Positions 13,301-21,928 of a DNA stretch of 22,083 nt are shown in pieces. The notes under the pieces were generated by a model. That model saw only the letters and a program-made list of their open reading frames with translations, did no database searches and was not told the DNA's origin. The position numbers were made by a program, and so were the translations under genes. Within the stretch, counting starts at the first letter, position 1. The number at the start of each line of letters is the position of its first letter. Source of the stretch: Smittium mucronatum (taxonomy: Eukaryota; Kickxellomycota; Harpellomycetes; Harpellales; Legeriomycetaceae); NCBI GenBank assembly GCA_001953115.1, contig LSSL01002905.1, positions 1-22,083 of the forward strand, written 5' to 3'.

Positions 13301-14772
13301 GGATTGATTGCGATACGGGAGAATTATTGCATAGTCTTCCATTAAATGGAATGAATATTCATAGTGATGGCAGCAGGTATTTAAACTTTGAATCTCATTC
13401 TGATAAGAACAAAAAAGATATTTTGAATATAAAGGATGTATTTGATTGGAAATATACGTATCCTCTATCACTAGTAATTACAAAAGATAACTTGCAAAAA
13501 ACTTTAGATTTATGTAGTCAGATGGGAAATATAAAAATAACAGATTGGTTTGAAGAGATGAGATTTCCTGAAAAAATAAAACCGAAATTCGGAGAAGATT
13601 TATTCATTGGAATGAGTGTGGTTTATATGGGAAATTCAAAAAACTTTGGATCCATAGCTAAGGTTACAGATATAGAAATCGACAAAGTTGTTCTTGATTT
13701 GAAAAAAGAAACAACTGAAGATGAAGAATTAATGTACATTTTTGGAAAGTCATTAATCAGAAATGAAATAGATGACCGCTATCTTAGCTTGTTTAAAAAA
13801 GATTCAAATTTAAGATCCGAGATTGGAAATATCAATTCTAGAGAGAATACTGTGGAAAATTCGGAATATTGTAGCTTATTTTTTGCAAGTAAAACACTAA
13901 ATTTGACGATCGAATTCTTAGCTAAAATAACCGGTTGTATACTTATAGGCCCTTGTGCTGACGAAAAAGAGTATGTTAATATAGGATTAACTCTAAAACT
14001 GGAAAGCAGAGGGAAGTTTGTGGAAGGCTACACAAAGAGGGAGAAATTTGGTTATAGCTTCTCCAAAAAAGCTATCGAACTTATTAGAAATTATATTAAT
14101 AGGTATAAAAATGTGATGACAAGACTCGAATCATTAATAAGGGATAAAGAAGATTATAGATTTAAAATCGAGGAGCTCAAGGGCGAAAACAGCGATGTAG
14201 GAGTTGACACTATAATATCAATGGGTGAATATGTCAAAAAAAAGTTGGATATGATTCCCGCGCCTTCACCTTTGCAATCTAAAAAACTACCAAATGATTA
14301 TATTTTGATATTAAGAAGAGTTGTAGAAGCCTTTTTAAAAACTAAAAAAGAGCATCCTTCCAATATATTTTCAGATAAGATAGTGGATGTTGGTACAAGA
14401 AGTGCCATATTAATTCCAGAAGACTCAGATTATTGTCTTAAAAACCAGAGTTTTTCTATTGGCGACAGAGTAAGATTAATAGTTGAAAGCGGATCAAACG
14501 TTTGCTGTGGTCAATTAGGATACGTAATAGAGATTAGGGGTAGATTGATACACGGAAATATATATAATAACGCAAATAGGAATATTGATATAGACATGCC
14601 ATATTCACAAATCCCAGGAAAATATATTCAATATTTGGTAGTTTTGTGGGATGAACCGGTTTTTATAGGCTCCGATTTTAATGGTTTATTATCGGAAAAT
14701 TTTGTATCTACCGTGAAAAACAAACAAGTGATTAATCTTACAAACCGACAGCCATGGTTTAAACCTATTTAG
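10387..14772 (+). CDS. Xrn1-like 5'-3' exoribonuclease paralog, probably catalytically inactive
   Basis: Three-exon model, 10387-10418, 10499-11060 and 11119-14772, 1,415 aa. It belongs to the Xrn1 family, which degrades decapped mRNA in the cytoplasm. Seen: an N-terminal nuclease fold with DNLYIDM (54-60) in place of DNLYLDMN, IKPRKLLMISID (99-110), the WRKIKVVFSG stretch (186-195) and RIIDDYLL with GGYISDHSKINL (about 311-368). A C-terminal half follows with NIGLTLKLES near 1151 and an SH3-like domain, GDRVRLIV to VVLWDEPVFIGSDF (about 1312-1385), as in Xrn1. Oddities: the catalytic GEGEHK is GRSSTK (201-206), DADL is DPNL (232-235), GNDFLPH is ANHISIF (323-329), and the KMNQQRSRR phosphate-pocket motif after ISID is absent. 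Asp59, Asp110 and Asp232 remain. The frame is otherwise intact, so a selected pseudoenzyme is likelier than a pseudogene. Codon use is more AT-rich than in the permease. The family call is firm. The first exon is tentative, and the loss of activity is inferred. Confidence 0.82.
10419..10498 (+). other. Proposed intron 1 (80 nt) of the Xrn1-like gene
   Basis: The boundaries are GTATTT at the donor and CTTTTTAG at the acceptor. Removing it joins MEWSLFDELL to KKKYQLCKCIIDNF in the frame that continues into DNLYIDM. It gives a start resembling the family opening, a Met followed by a Phe/Leu-rich helix and a Lys/Arg-Tyr pair. The upstream in-frame stop at 10479-10481 lies inside the intron. The very short first exon and weak N-terminal similarity keep confidence moderate. 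Confidence 0.45.
11061..11118 (+). other. Intron 2 (58 nt) of the Xrn1-like gene
   Basis: The donor is GTAGGT, the branch-like site is TACTGAT near 11092 and the acceptor is ATTATTAG. Removal is phase 0 and turns the stop after SGYN into a continuous frame, SGYN-ELGRSSTKIVDYINSSK. This aligns with the family's SGHEV-PGEGEHKIMNYIR segment. The alternative donor at 11065 leads to a stop within about 14 codons, which supports the chosen junction. Confidence 0.85.
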
Positions 14773-15122
14773 GATTATCAATTTATTTATTTTTACAACC
14801 AACTCATTATTTGGGAATTTAATAATAAAAATAGTTTCCAATATAAATTTGGAATGCATATAAGTGAAAGAAAAAAAAATATGAAAGTTCAGATTTTTTA
14901 TTTTCAATAAGTAAATAGTCTCTTTACTAATTTTGATTCCTAGAGTTTTTTTTATCAAATGAATTACTCGTTTATATTGGAAGTAATGAATAGATGGAAA
15001 TTATTGGAATTAGTAGAACGGATTTGTAAAAGTTTTCTTCAAACTCAGAAATATAGTTTAAATGAACAAAATAATTGGCAAATAATTATAAAAATATTGA
15101 TATTTACTTTTTTATATATTGC
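14773..15122. other. Presumed 3' flank of the Xrn1-like gene
   Basis: This is AT-rich spacer downstream of the stop, with AATAAAAAT near 14821 as a possible polyadenylation signal. An ATG-started 73-codon frame at 14959-15180 runs into direct-repeat copy B, has no recognisable domain and is not preserved in copy A. It is therefore left unannotated. Confidence 0.4.
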
Positions 15123-15355
15123 AGATTATTCGGTTAACAAGACAAGAATTTTCGTACCTTTCATTGGCAGTTTTTATTGATATAGTTTATTGGTTCAATA
15201 TTTCGAAAAATTGCTCAAAAATAGAAAAGTTCATTTTTATTGGTCTATTGCAAATATCAGTCAGTTTTTGTATTTAATTCAATAAATCTGAAAAAGGAAA
15301 TAAAAAATAGACTCAAGTAAAATATCCGCTTTATCAAAGGATCTCCCATATAAAT
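15123..15355 (+). repeat. Direct repeat copy B, downstream of the Xrn1-like gene
   Basis: This is the same-strand partner of 9743-9980, about 5.4 kb away, so the pair brackets the Xrn1-like gene. The three ATTGG words are at 15163, 15189 and 15239, with spacings of 26 and 50 bp against 27 and 52 in copy A. No gene follows at the distance that separates copy A from its gene. This copy may head a lost tandem paralog, or the pair may be dispersed repeats. Confidence 0.8.
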
Positions 15356-16283
15356 AAGACCGGATTTTCCCTAGATTTGGATAATAATTACACAAAGCCA
15401 TGTACACTGAAATATTTCAATATTAGATTCAATGTGATACCTCAAATTATGATTTTTTTTTTGTATTACCCATAAAATCCACAGTGTTTCTAATTATGGA
15501 CTTTTTTATTGTTACAAATTTTAACATTTTGGGAGTTCTAAAATTTTTGGGAAATTCCACTAATGTTTTAGAACATAAAAAAAAATCCGTGTTTGGAATG
15601 ACTGTGAAATAAATTCAAAATATATTATACAAAAAATTATTAAACATATAACGAAAATATATCGTTATTTCTTACAAAAAAAAACCAAGTATTAATTACA
15701 TTGCATATCAGTTTCAAAGTTAAAATAATATAGAAAAATATTTTTATACAAGAAAGTAATGTATATTCCGCTTCAGTGCCAAACAAAGTGCCAAAATCTG
15801 TCAAGTCGACGCATATGTTGCGATAAAATATTTGATGGCATCGAACAAATAGTTTACGAAAGAGTTATTTTTTTTAGGATATATTTTTAAGCATATTTTA
15901 TGTTTTCCAATTATATATATCTAAATAGATCAGCAATCAAAATTTAAAAAATTGGATGTTAAAATAATTTCTAGGTTATAAAGAACCCTCAATTGTTTAA
16001 ATTATAGAGTGAAAAGTTATAAATTAAAGGGTAGAAATCCATCTTTGGCAAATCTTTATAACTACGTTTACTTTATAAGCTCAACCAATTTCATGATATA
16101 TTTTTAAAAAATTCTTTATCAATAGAACTGCATGATTTTCTTCAAAATTTTAGCACTTTTTGCATAGTGGTCTAAAATTAGGAGCCTAATAATAACCGAG
16201 TCGTTTAATATTATAAAAATTAAGCAATCACATATATACTCAACTTTTTTATTAAATTTGAGGTAATTAGCATTTTTTATCAC
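15356..16283. other. AT-rich spacer, no gene seen
   Basis: About 930 bp of AT-rich DNA before the retro-insertion. No Xrn-like peptide fragments could be read in the frames inspected, so a decayed gene copy after repeat copy B is not visible. Confidence 0.5.
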
Positions 16284-16298
16284 AAATTATATTATAAC
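16284..16298 (+). repeat. Left target-site duplication (15 bp)
   Basis: AAATTATATTATAAC is repeated exactly at 16923-16937 and brackets a block of clearly different base composition. The length fits target-primed reverse transcription (LINE or SINE type) better than the 4-6 bp made by LTR elements. The last C may instead belong to the element. Confidence 0.8.
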
Positions 16299-16922
16299 CC
16301 CTAAGCTTGAAATACCTTGCCGTGGTTTAGGGGCTTAATAGTGTACTTTTTGAAGTACATTAGACCAAAATTTTACATAGAGTTGTACTATTCTTGGTTG
16401 CGAGCAGTGAAGACAGCGCACAGCGATTCTGAGGACAGCAATTCCAGAGGAGGACCATATAGAAACAGGAGGAACCGATCTTTTAGCACAGCTGAGACAT
16501 AGTCTAGTGCACAAGTCCAGCGTTCGACAGTCAGACGGATCTCAGCGTCTAACAGCTATTTGTAGAAAAGCCATGTCGATCAAACCCTCGTTTGGGTAGG
16601 ACCCTAATTTTATTAATTCTGTTAGAAGTAGGTTCTGATTAGAAACTCAGTAGTTTCAATGAACTATTGTTCATTGACAAAGAGCTTAATTCTTGACTGC
16701 ATGTAACCTCAGTCATACACCTACTTGAAGCAATGCCAGGGGGGATCTTTCGATTGGTAGATTGAACCCTTTTCCCGTAGGTACGCAGCCGGTAGTCCGG
16801 CAGAGGAGCTTATTGTAGTTAGGATAACAGTCTTTTCTATACGATTTTTTCCTTCTTTCATATTTTTTTAGTATAGTTTTTAATGGCGTTATCTTACAAT
16901 AAAATTCCATTATACAAAAAAA
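16299..16922 (+). mobile_element. Retro-inserted ~625-bp structured element with A tail
   Basis: The block is visibly GC-richer than the DNA around it, ends in a run of A (16916-16925) and lies between exact 15-bp direct repeats, the signature of LINE-driven insertion. It is rich in hairpins: CCCCTAA/TTAGGGG (16298-16304, 16327-16333), TGTACTT/AAGTACA (16342-16348, 16353-16359), AGACG/CGTCT (16534-16538, 16547-16551), TCAATGAAC/GTTCATTGA (16656-16664, 16669-16677) and GCCGG/CCGGC (16788-16792, 16797-16801). A short frame ending at 16502 gives SDSEDSNSRGGPYRNRRNRS, which looks protein-like but lacks a good start. No reverse transcriptase is present. It could be a SINE-like non-autonomous element, an internally deleted retrotransposon, or an integrated copy of a structured RNA. 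Confidence 0.7.
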
Positions 16923-16937
16923 AAATTATATTATAAC
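16923..16937 (+). repeat. Right target-site duplication (15 bp)
   Basis: This is an exact copy of 16284-16298. Its first three A residues merge with the element's A tail, so the true duplication could be 12 to 15 bp. Confidence 0.8.
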
Positions 16938-17772
16938 ATTTAAATATAAATGATTAGAAATGTTTTTTTAAAAACGAACTCATGTTTATCCTGTGAAAAA
17001 TTCATTGATCAAGATTTTTATTGGATACTAATACTAAATATACATTGAATAGCTTAGCAAACTTATTAATCTTATTCTAAAAAACTATTAAAGTATTAAA
17101 ATAGGTTACTTTCTAGGATTCCAAAGAGTAAGAAATCGATCAAATTCCATTAAAATAAATATGTGTAAATGTGCTGGATTTATTTATATGGTAAAAAAAT
17201 GAAAAAGTTCAGATAATTTAATAATAAATTTTTTACTCTCTGACTGTTCATTTGGGGCTGAAACTCTAAAAGTGAAAAAAAAAAATTCCCGAAAAAAAAA
17301 TTCTTTACACTAAGAAGAAAAAACAAAAAATATGAAATACGACTTTGTTTACTAAATTTTTTTCCTTCTTTTAGAAATTTGCTGATGGTTGTATTTGAAC
17401 AGCCTTTTGTCAAAATAAATAACCTGTTCTTAGCTCAGATACTCATTTTTGAATATCATCAATGATTTATTTTAACTTGTTTAGATCTTAATTTAGTATT
17501 TATTTTTCATTTACCGGATTGAAAGAAAACTTGATTTGTTCCAATTGATGGTTAGGGTTTATAATTTTTTTTTGAATAAAATGCCTTTTTTTCATAAGGA
17601 AAAATGCCTATATCTTGGTGAAATTTAAATCTAACTTTTTTGGGTTAAATATTCCTAGACCTAAATATGAATAAATTATAACATACCCAAATTAATAATA
17701 AATAATGCCTTAAAATAAGATTGAAAATTCTATATTGCCTAAATATTTCTTTAAAATTGATCTAGCTCTAAT

Positions 17773-17786
17773 CCCCCCCCCCTCCC
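17773..17786 (+). repeat. C10 tract with trailing TCCC
   Basis: Ten C residues, a T and three more C residues sit inside AT-rich DNA. This is the second such tract in the window after 3725-3735. Confidence 0.85.
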
Positions 17787-18881
17787 TTACTTTCTAAATT
17801 TAGGAAAGATAATTTATGAAACTAATAAATTTCATCTATTTAAACAGAGTAATGTATATTTAACTGTATTTTCTTGGTTTTATTTTTTAAAATCGATGGA
17901 TTTAGTTTAAAGTCGTTATTAGATAAGGTTACGTAATTGAAAAAATAATTTCTAACAGCATCTGTGGTTGGCACCAATTATGATTTTTAATTGGCTTAGA
18001 GTACTTATGAAAGACTCGGTTTGATGCAATCGACAAACTCTGAAACTAAATGAATTTTTTTGAAAAAAGATTCGTAAAAATTCCACAACTCAAATTATTT
18101 TGCTTATGAATACCAGAATGCCTCTCAAAAATAAGCCTTACACAATGACAATATACCCTACTTTATATTTGTAATATAAAGATAAAGTTAAAGAACACAA
18201 AAGTGCTGTTGTTTGGCATGTAATTACCTATCCCCTTAGCTACATATCTAAAAATTTATGAAAATATATCAGATACCATTGATGTTTTCTAGCTTGTAAA
18301 AAATCGTTTTTAAAAATTTGAGTCCCCGAAATTTTTAGCTGTAATATGATTTAAAAAGCTGAATTTAAATAAGACTTCTTTTATTTGAAATAATACTTTC
18401 TATTATATCGATCGAAAATGCGACGCTGTCATTTTAAAGATATAAATTTAATGTAACACGCTTTTAAACTATAGGTAAGTAAAATGTGTATAACTTCCAA
18501 TATGAACTCAACTAATAATTCGTAATATGCTGATATATATCACGCAAAAATACTTCCGAGATTGGGAATATGTCGTCATTATCGTGCTACATTTTTTAAA
18601 TTAAAAATACTGTTAAAAATATTTTACGATTCTGATTTACGTCAATATGACGTTGGATTTAGACAATCGAGATCTAATATTATTGTTGTTGGCTAATGGA
18701 TACTGGCATATATCATAAACCTCTCCAGGACTATAGTTTGCGTTAACCATCTATACATTCGACCTATCAAATTTGACTACATGAAAAAAAAACCTACTCA
18801 ATTTATGTATTTATCGGATCCTTATTCGGCCAAAAAATCATCACCATTTTTAAAAAAATTTGCATCTAAGATAAAATTAAA

Positions 18882-18960
18882 GGGTGACTATTGGATATCA
18901 ATCATCAATCACCCTCATTGAAAACCACTTATTACAAATAATTTAATCGAAAAGTGGTTT
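18882..18960. repeat. Two adjacent hairpin-forming inverted repeats
   Basis: GGGTGA (18882-18887) pairs with TCACCC (18909-18914). AAACCACTT (18922-18930) pairs with AAGTGGTTT (18952-18960). Both have loops of about 21 bp and lie about 700 bp before the permease start. They could be protein-binding sites or remnants of a small element. Confidence 0.5.
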
Positions 18961-19599
18961 GTATAAAGATTAATAATGCCCACCTATTCTCAGAGTTTTT
19001 AATCGTCGAAATGGGTATCTTTCCAGACATTTTGCGTTTTCATTATCCACTTGGGGAATAAAATCGATAAAAAACACTCATTATTTATAAAGAAAATTAG
19101 TAACAAAAATAAAAACAATAAGGGGTGATTTTAAACCAATAGAATGTCTATACGAGCAGAGGAATTCGATTACTATTATTGTCTCAAAATACGCAATTCT
19201 GCTGAAATAATAGCCATGATATCTTAATATTAAGTTTTACACACTAGGCCAACCGTCCATCTAAAACTTTAGCCAAAACATTTGATATTAACTCATCCTA
19301 AAAGCCAGTTAAGTTTTCATGTTCGATTATTAGGTTTTGCCCGCTCATTTCGCGAATTCAAAAAATTTTTTTTTATCTTTTTGATGCTATTTTTTTTGCT
19401 TATAAAGTAGCAAAAAACCGAAAAAATGTCACGAAATTGTTTCAATTCAATATAATCCTTAATTCGATATATAATAATAGTATTTAGAGAATTTTTAAAA
19501 GAATTGGGATTATTACATTATTTTAAAACTAATATCTTCAAAAGGGCGTGCAGTATTATCTCTGAACTGATAATTTAATAACTTTGAATCCTCATTCAG

Positions 19600-19612
19600 C
19601 CAATAATCCAAT
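19600..19612 (+). promoter_or_regulatory. Paired CCAAT boxes just before the permease
   Basis: CCAAT occurs at 19600-19604 and 19608-19612, 27 to 39 bp before the ATG. CCAAT is the binding word of the Hap/NF-Y complex. The sites are very close to the start codon, so they may fall in the 5' leader or be chance. Confidence 0.3.
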
Positions 19613-19638
19613 TTAAAAACAATCACTATTCCGATAAT

Positions 19639-21138
19639 ATGAGTTCTAAATTTGGAACAGCTGCTCCAGAAAGAACAATAGGAGTTCTTTCTGGCGCTGC
19701 AGTTTCCATATCTCTTATGATTGGGTCTGGAATCTTCTCAACCCCCTCTTCTGTTCTCAACCTGGTAGGATCGCCGCTAATGGTTATTGTACTTTACGTT
19801 CTTGGAGGCTTTTTTTCGCTTGGGGGTGCTTTTTCTTTCATAGAGATGGGCATTATGTTTCCTAAAAATGGTGGTACTTTGAGATATTTGGCCCATAGTT
19901 TTCCCAAGCCTAGACTCATGCTAAGCTATTTGTTTGCATGGAGTATGATTATGTGTATCAGACCTGGATCTATTGCAGCTAATGGTCCTGTAATATCTAA
20001 ATATCTGGTATACGCAATGGCTGGTGGCCCTGACCTTTCCACTAAACATCCTAATTTGTATGCAAATCAAGGTTGGATATACAGAGGTATTGCTGTTCTA
20101 GCCATCTCCCTTGCAACTTTGGCATGTATGCTCAGTGTAAAATGGTCTCTTCGACTTATAAATGTACTCACGCTCATGAAAACTACATTACTTCTTTTTA
20201 TGGGTGTCACTGGAATCCTGCTACTGGCTGGTGCTATAAAGCATGAAAAAAATGATAATTTCTCCCGTGGATTCAAAGGAACAAAAAGTAACTTGGGCGG
20301 TTATGCATCTGCTTTGAACAAAGTGTTTTATTCTTATGATGGCTGGTCCAATATAACATATTCCGTAGGTGAAATGATTAACCCAGTGAAAAACCTACCT
20401 ATCAGTGCCACATTGGGCGTTGGAGTTGTTACCGGGCTTTATTCTCTTTCTATTTTGGCATACATGGCAGCAGTCCCGATAAGCGTAGCATTAAATGCTA
20501 AAGAAGTCCTTGCCGCTGAATTTACAAACCGTATCTTTGGTCCAGTATTCGGTAGAATTATATTGCCAATATTCATAGGTCTTTCCGTATTCGGTTCTAT
20601 TACAGCACAGATATTTTCTGTTGGTCGAATTGTATCTGCTGCTGCCGATGTCGGATATATTCCTTGGGGAGACAAACTATCTAAATACAGTCCTAGATTT
20701 AAAACACCTTTCAATGCACTGGCATTTAACTGGGTCATTACCATGATTTATTTGCTGGCTCCTCCACCGGGAGATGTCTTTGATCTTCTAGTCGACCTTG
20801 TTCAATATCCAACATGGATATTTTATGGTATGACAGCCGTCGGTTGTGTTTATTTGAGATACAAGTATCCTTCATGGGAACTCAGAAAGTATAAAGCCTT
20901 TTTGCCTATAACATACATCTTCATATTAGTGACGATATATCTAAGTGTTTTCCCCTTCATTCCATACGACAAGTCTTCTGGAACTTATCCATATTATCTC
21001 TCTCCCGTTCTGGGAATAGTTACTTTACTAATAGGCTTTATCCCTTATTACTACAGAATGTACTGGTGGGCAAATAAAAACGATGTGGATTTAACGGAAT
21101 GGGTCAAAGAGGAAGAACAAATCCCAATTCCAGCATAA
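19639..21138 (+). CDS. MUP1/LAT-type amino acid permease
   Basis: 499 aa, single exon, intact. This is an APC-superfamily transporter of the fungal MUP1-like (LAT) branch, expected to import amino acids across the plasma membrane. MUP1 itself carries methionine and cysteine; the substrate here is not shown by the sequence. Seen: the family's first-helix motif IGSGIFSTP (28-36) inside hydrophobic segment 1, FPKNGG (74-79) after segment 2, and the DGWSN to EMINPVKNLP stretch (234-254) that matches the family's Y-x-G-x-x-N and E-x-x-NP-x-(R/K)-x-LP signature in segment 6. About twelve hydrophobic segments can be picked out. Hydrophilic tails are short, and the C-terminus is acidic (WVKEEEQ). The ATG at 19639 is chosen because the permease motif ERTIGV follows at residue 11, as in relatives. 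It is less AT-rich than the Xrn1-like gene and the flanks. Its length fits the family. Confidence 0.93.
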   Translation: MSSKFGTAAPERTIGVLSGAAVSISLMIGSGIFSTPSSVLNLVGSPLMVIVLYVLGGFFSLGGAFSFIEMGIMFPKNGGTLRYLAHSFPKPRLMLSYLFAWSMIMCIRPGSIAANGPVISKYLVYAMAGGPDLSTKHPNLYANQGWIYRGIAVLAISLATLACMLSVKWSLRLINVLTLMKTTLLLFMGVTGILLLAGAIKHEKNDNFSRGFKGTKSNLGGYASALNKVFYSYDGWSNITYSVGEMINPVKNLPISATLGVGVVTGLYSLSILAYMAAVPISVALNAKEVLAAEFTNRIFGPVFGRIILPIFIGLSVFGSITAQIFSVGRIVSAAADVGYIPWGDKLSKYSPRFKTPFNALAFNWVITMIYLLAPPPGDVFDLLVDLVQYPTWIFYGMTAVGCVYLRYKYPSWELRKYKAFLPITYIFILVTIYLSVFPFIPYDKSSGTYPYYLSPVLGIVTLLIGFIPYYYRMYWWANKNDVDLTEWVKEEEQIPIPA

Positions 21139-21690
21139 TAAAATTGTTCTTTTTATATTTATGGGCATTTTTTTTTATCTTTCTGACATTTGATATACAT
21201 ATTTATTCTATAGCCTTTTTTTTTGTACATGTTCAAATATACTATTATTTTAATTTATAATAGAGAAAATTTTATATATAATAATGTTTTCAAAAAATTG
21301 TCATTATAATCCAATACAATTAAATTTTAGGCAGATAATGCAAAACCTCCCATTGACGTAAAATAAAGAGCATTCAAGAGATATGATACAGGAAATAGCC
21401 CCAACAGACGTTAGCCCTATCGCATAGACGATCCGAGTACTATATTTATGGGTAGGGGAAACAATAGAAACACCTTAAAGGATTTTTTTCTCAAAATCAA
21501 AGAATAATTAGTATCTGACATATGGAATTAAGATTCTTTTAAAAAAAACCAACTTTCTAATTTCAATGAACAGAAGAATTTTAATCCCTCTCTCTCTCCT
21601 TTAGATTTTTTTATTTGAATTAGCCAATAAAATTTCTGAATTCCATTACCAAAAAAAAAGTTTATTTCTATTTCCATTTTTTATATTTCG
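21139..21690. other. 3' flank of the permease and spacer
   Basis: AATAAAATTG overlaps the end of the coding region (21136-21145) and could serve in polyadenylation. A mixed-composition patch at about 21331-21470 stands out from the AT-rich surroundings. It may be a retroelement remnant or part of the leader of the element at the right edge. A (CT)n tract lies near 21586-21600. Confidence 0.45.
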
Positions 21691-21769
21691 ACACTAAGCC
21701 AGCTGCTTAAAGCTGACCAGATAGTACCAGAGAGCTGTATATTGTATACAGGCTATCTGTACTTAGTGT
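21691..21769 (+). ncRNA. Structured 79-nt leader, three-way-junction fold
   Basis: Perfect pairings nest into a cloverleaf-like shape. The closing stem is ACACTAAG/CTTAGTGT (21691-21698, 21762-21769). Arm one is CAGCT/AGCTG (21700-21704, 21711-21715). Arm two is AGATAG/CTATCT (21719-21724, 21753-21758), topped by CTGTATA/TATACAG (21735-21741, 21745-21751). It is too short of arms for a tRNA, and I see no hammerhead core (CTGANGA and GAAA). It lies about 160 nt before the open frame at 21929, so it may be the 5' end structure of that element. The fold is visible; any function is inference. Confidence 0.5.
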
Positions 21770-21830
21770 TTATCAATAACTAAACGCTCTAATAAGAAAA
21801 AAGAGCAGAGAAACAAAAAAAAAAAAAAAC

Positions 21831-21846
21831 GATTGAGATCTCAATC
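21831..21846. repeat. 16-bp perfect palindrome in the A-rich leader
   Basis: GATTGAGATCTCAATC equals its own reverse complement and directly follows an A-rich run. A further near-copy, GATTCTCAATC, comes just after it. Confidence 0.7.
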
Positions 21847-21928
21847 TCGATTCTCAATCCTAAAACCAAAAAAAAAAGTAAGAAAACACCTAAAGCCCTT
21901 TTGATTTTTTATTTTAAGCATACCAACC

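Larger units (their letters stand above)
16938..19598. other. AT-rich spacer upstream of the permease
   Basis: About 2.7 kb without a credible gene. It contains a C10 tract followed by TCCC at 17773-17786. A somewhat less AT-rich part from about 18640 holds two adjacent hairpins. The reverse-strand frame at 17180-17413 is low-complexity Phe/Lys/Ser and not gene-like. Confidence 0.55.

Noticed and set aside
11542..13471. Reverse-strand open frames inside the Xrn1-like gene
   Set aside because: They are antisense shadows. The + strand frame carries the family motifs.
14959..15180. 73-codon ATG-started frame overlapping direct-repeat copy B
   Set aside because: The frame is not kept in repeat copy A and the peptide has no recognisable feature. 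Kept only as a remark in the spacer entry.
9743..15355. LTR pair of a retrotransposon enclosing the Xrn1-like gene
   Set aside because: The copies lack clear TG...CA ends and target duplications, and the interior encodes no gag or pol. A duplication or dispersed repeat is simpler.
16713..16910. Reverse-strand 65-codon frame in the retro-insertion
   Set aside because: No domain, and the A tail shows the element's sense strand is +. It overlaps hairpin-forming sequence.
16284..16937. Solo LTR
   Set aside because: The 15-bp flanking duplication and the terminal A run fit target-primed retrotransposition, not LTR integration.
20067..20744. Reverse-strand open frames inside the permease
   Set aside because: They are antisense shadows of a clearly coding frame.
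21691..21769. tRNA or hammerhead ribozyme
   Set aside because: The fold has two arms plus a closing stem, with no T-arm GTTCGA box, and the hammerhead core CTGANGA...GAAA is absent.
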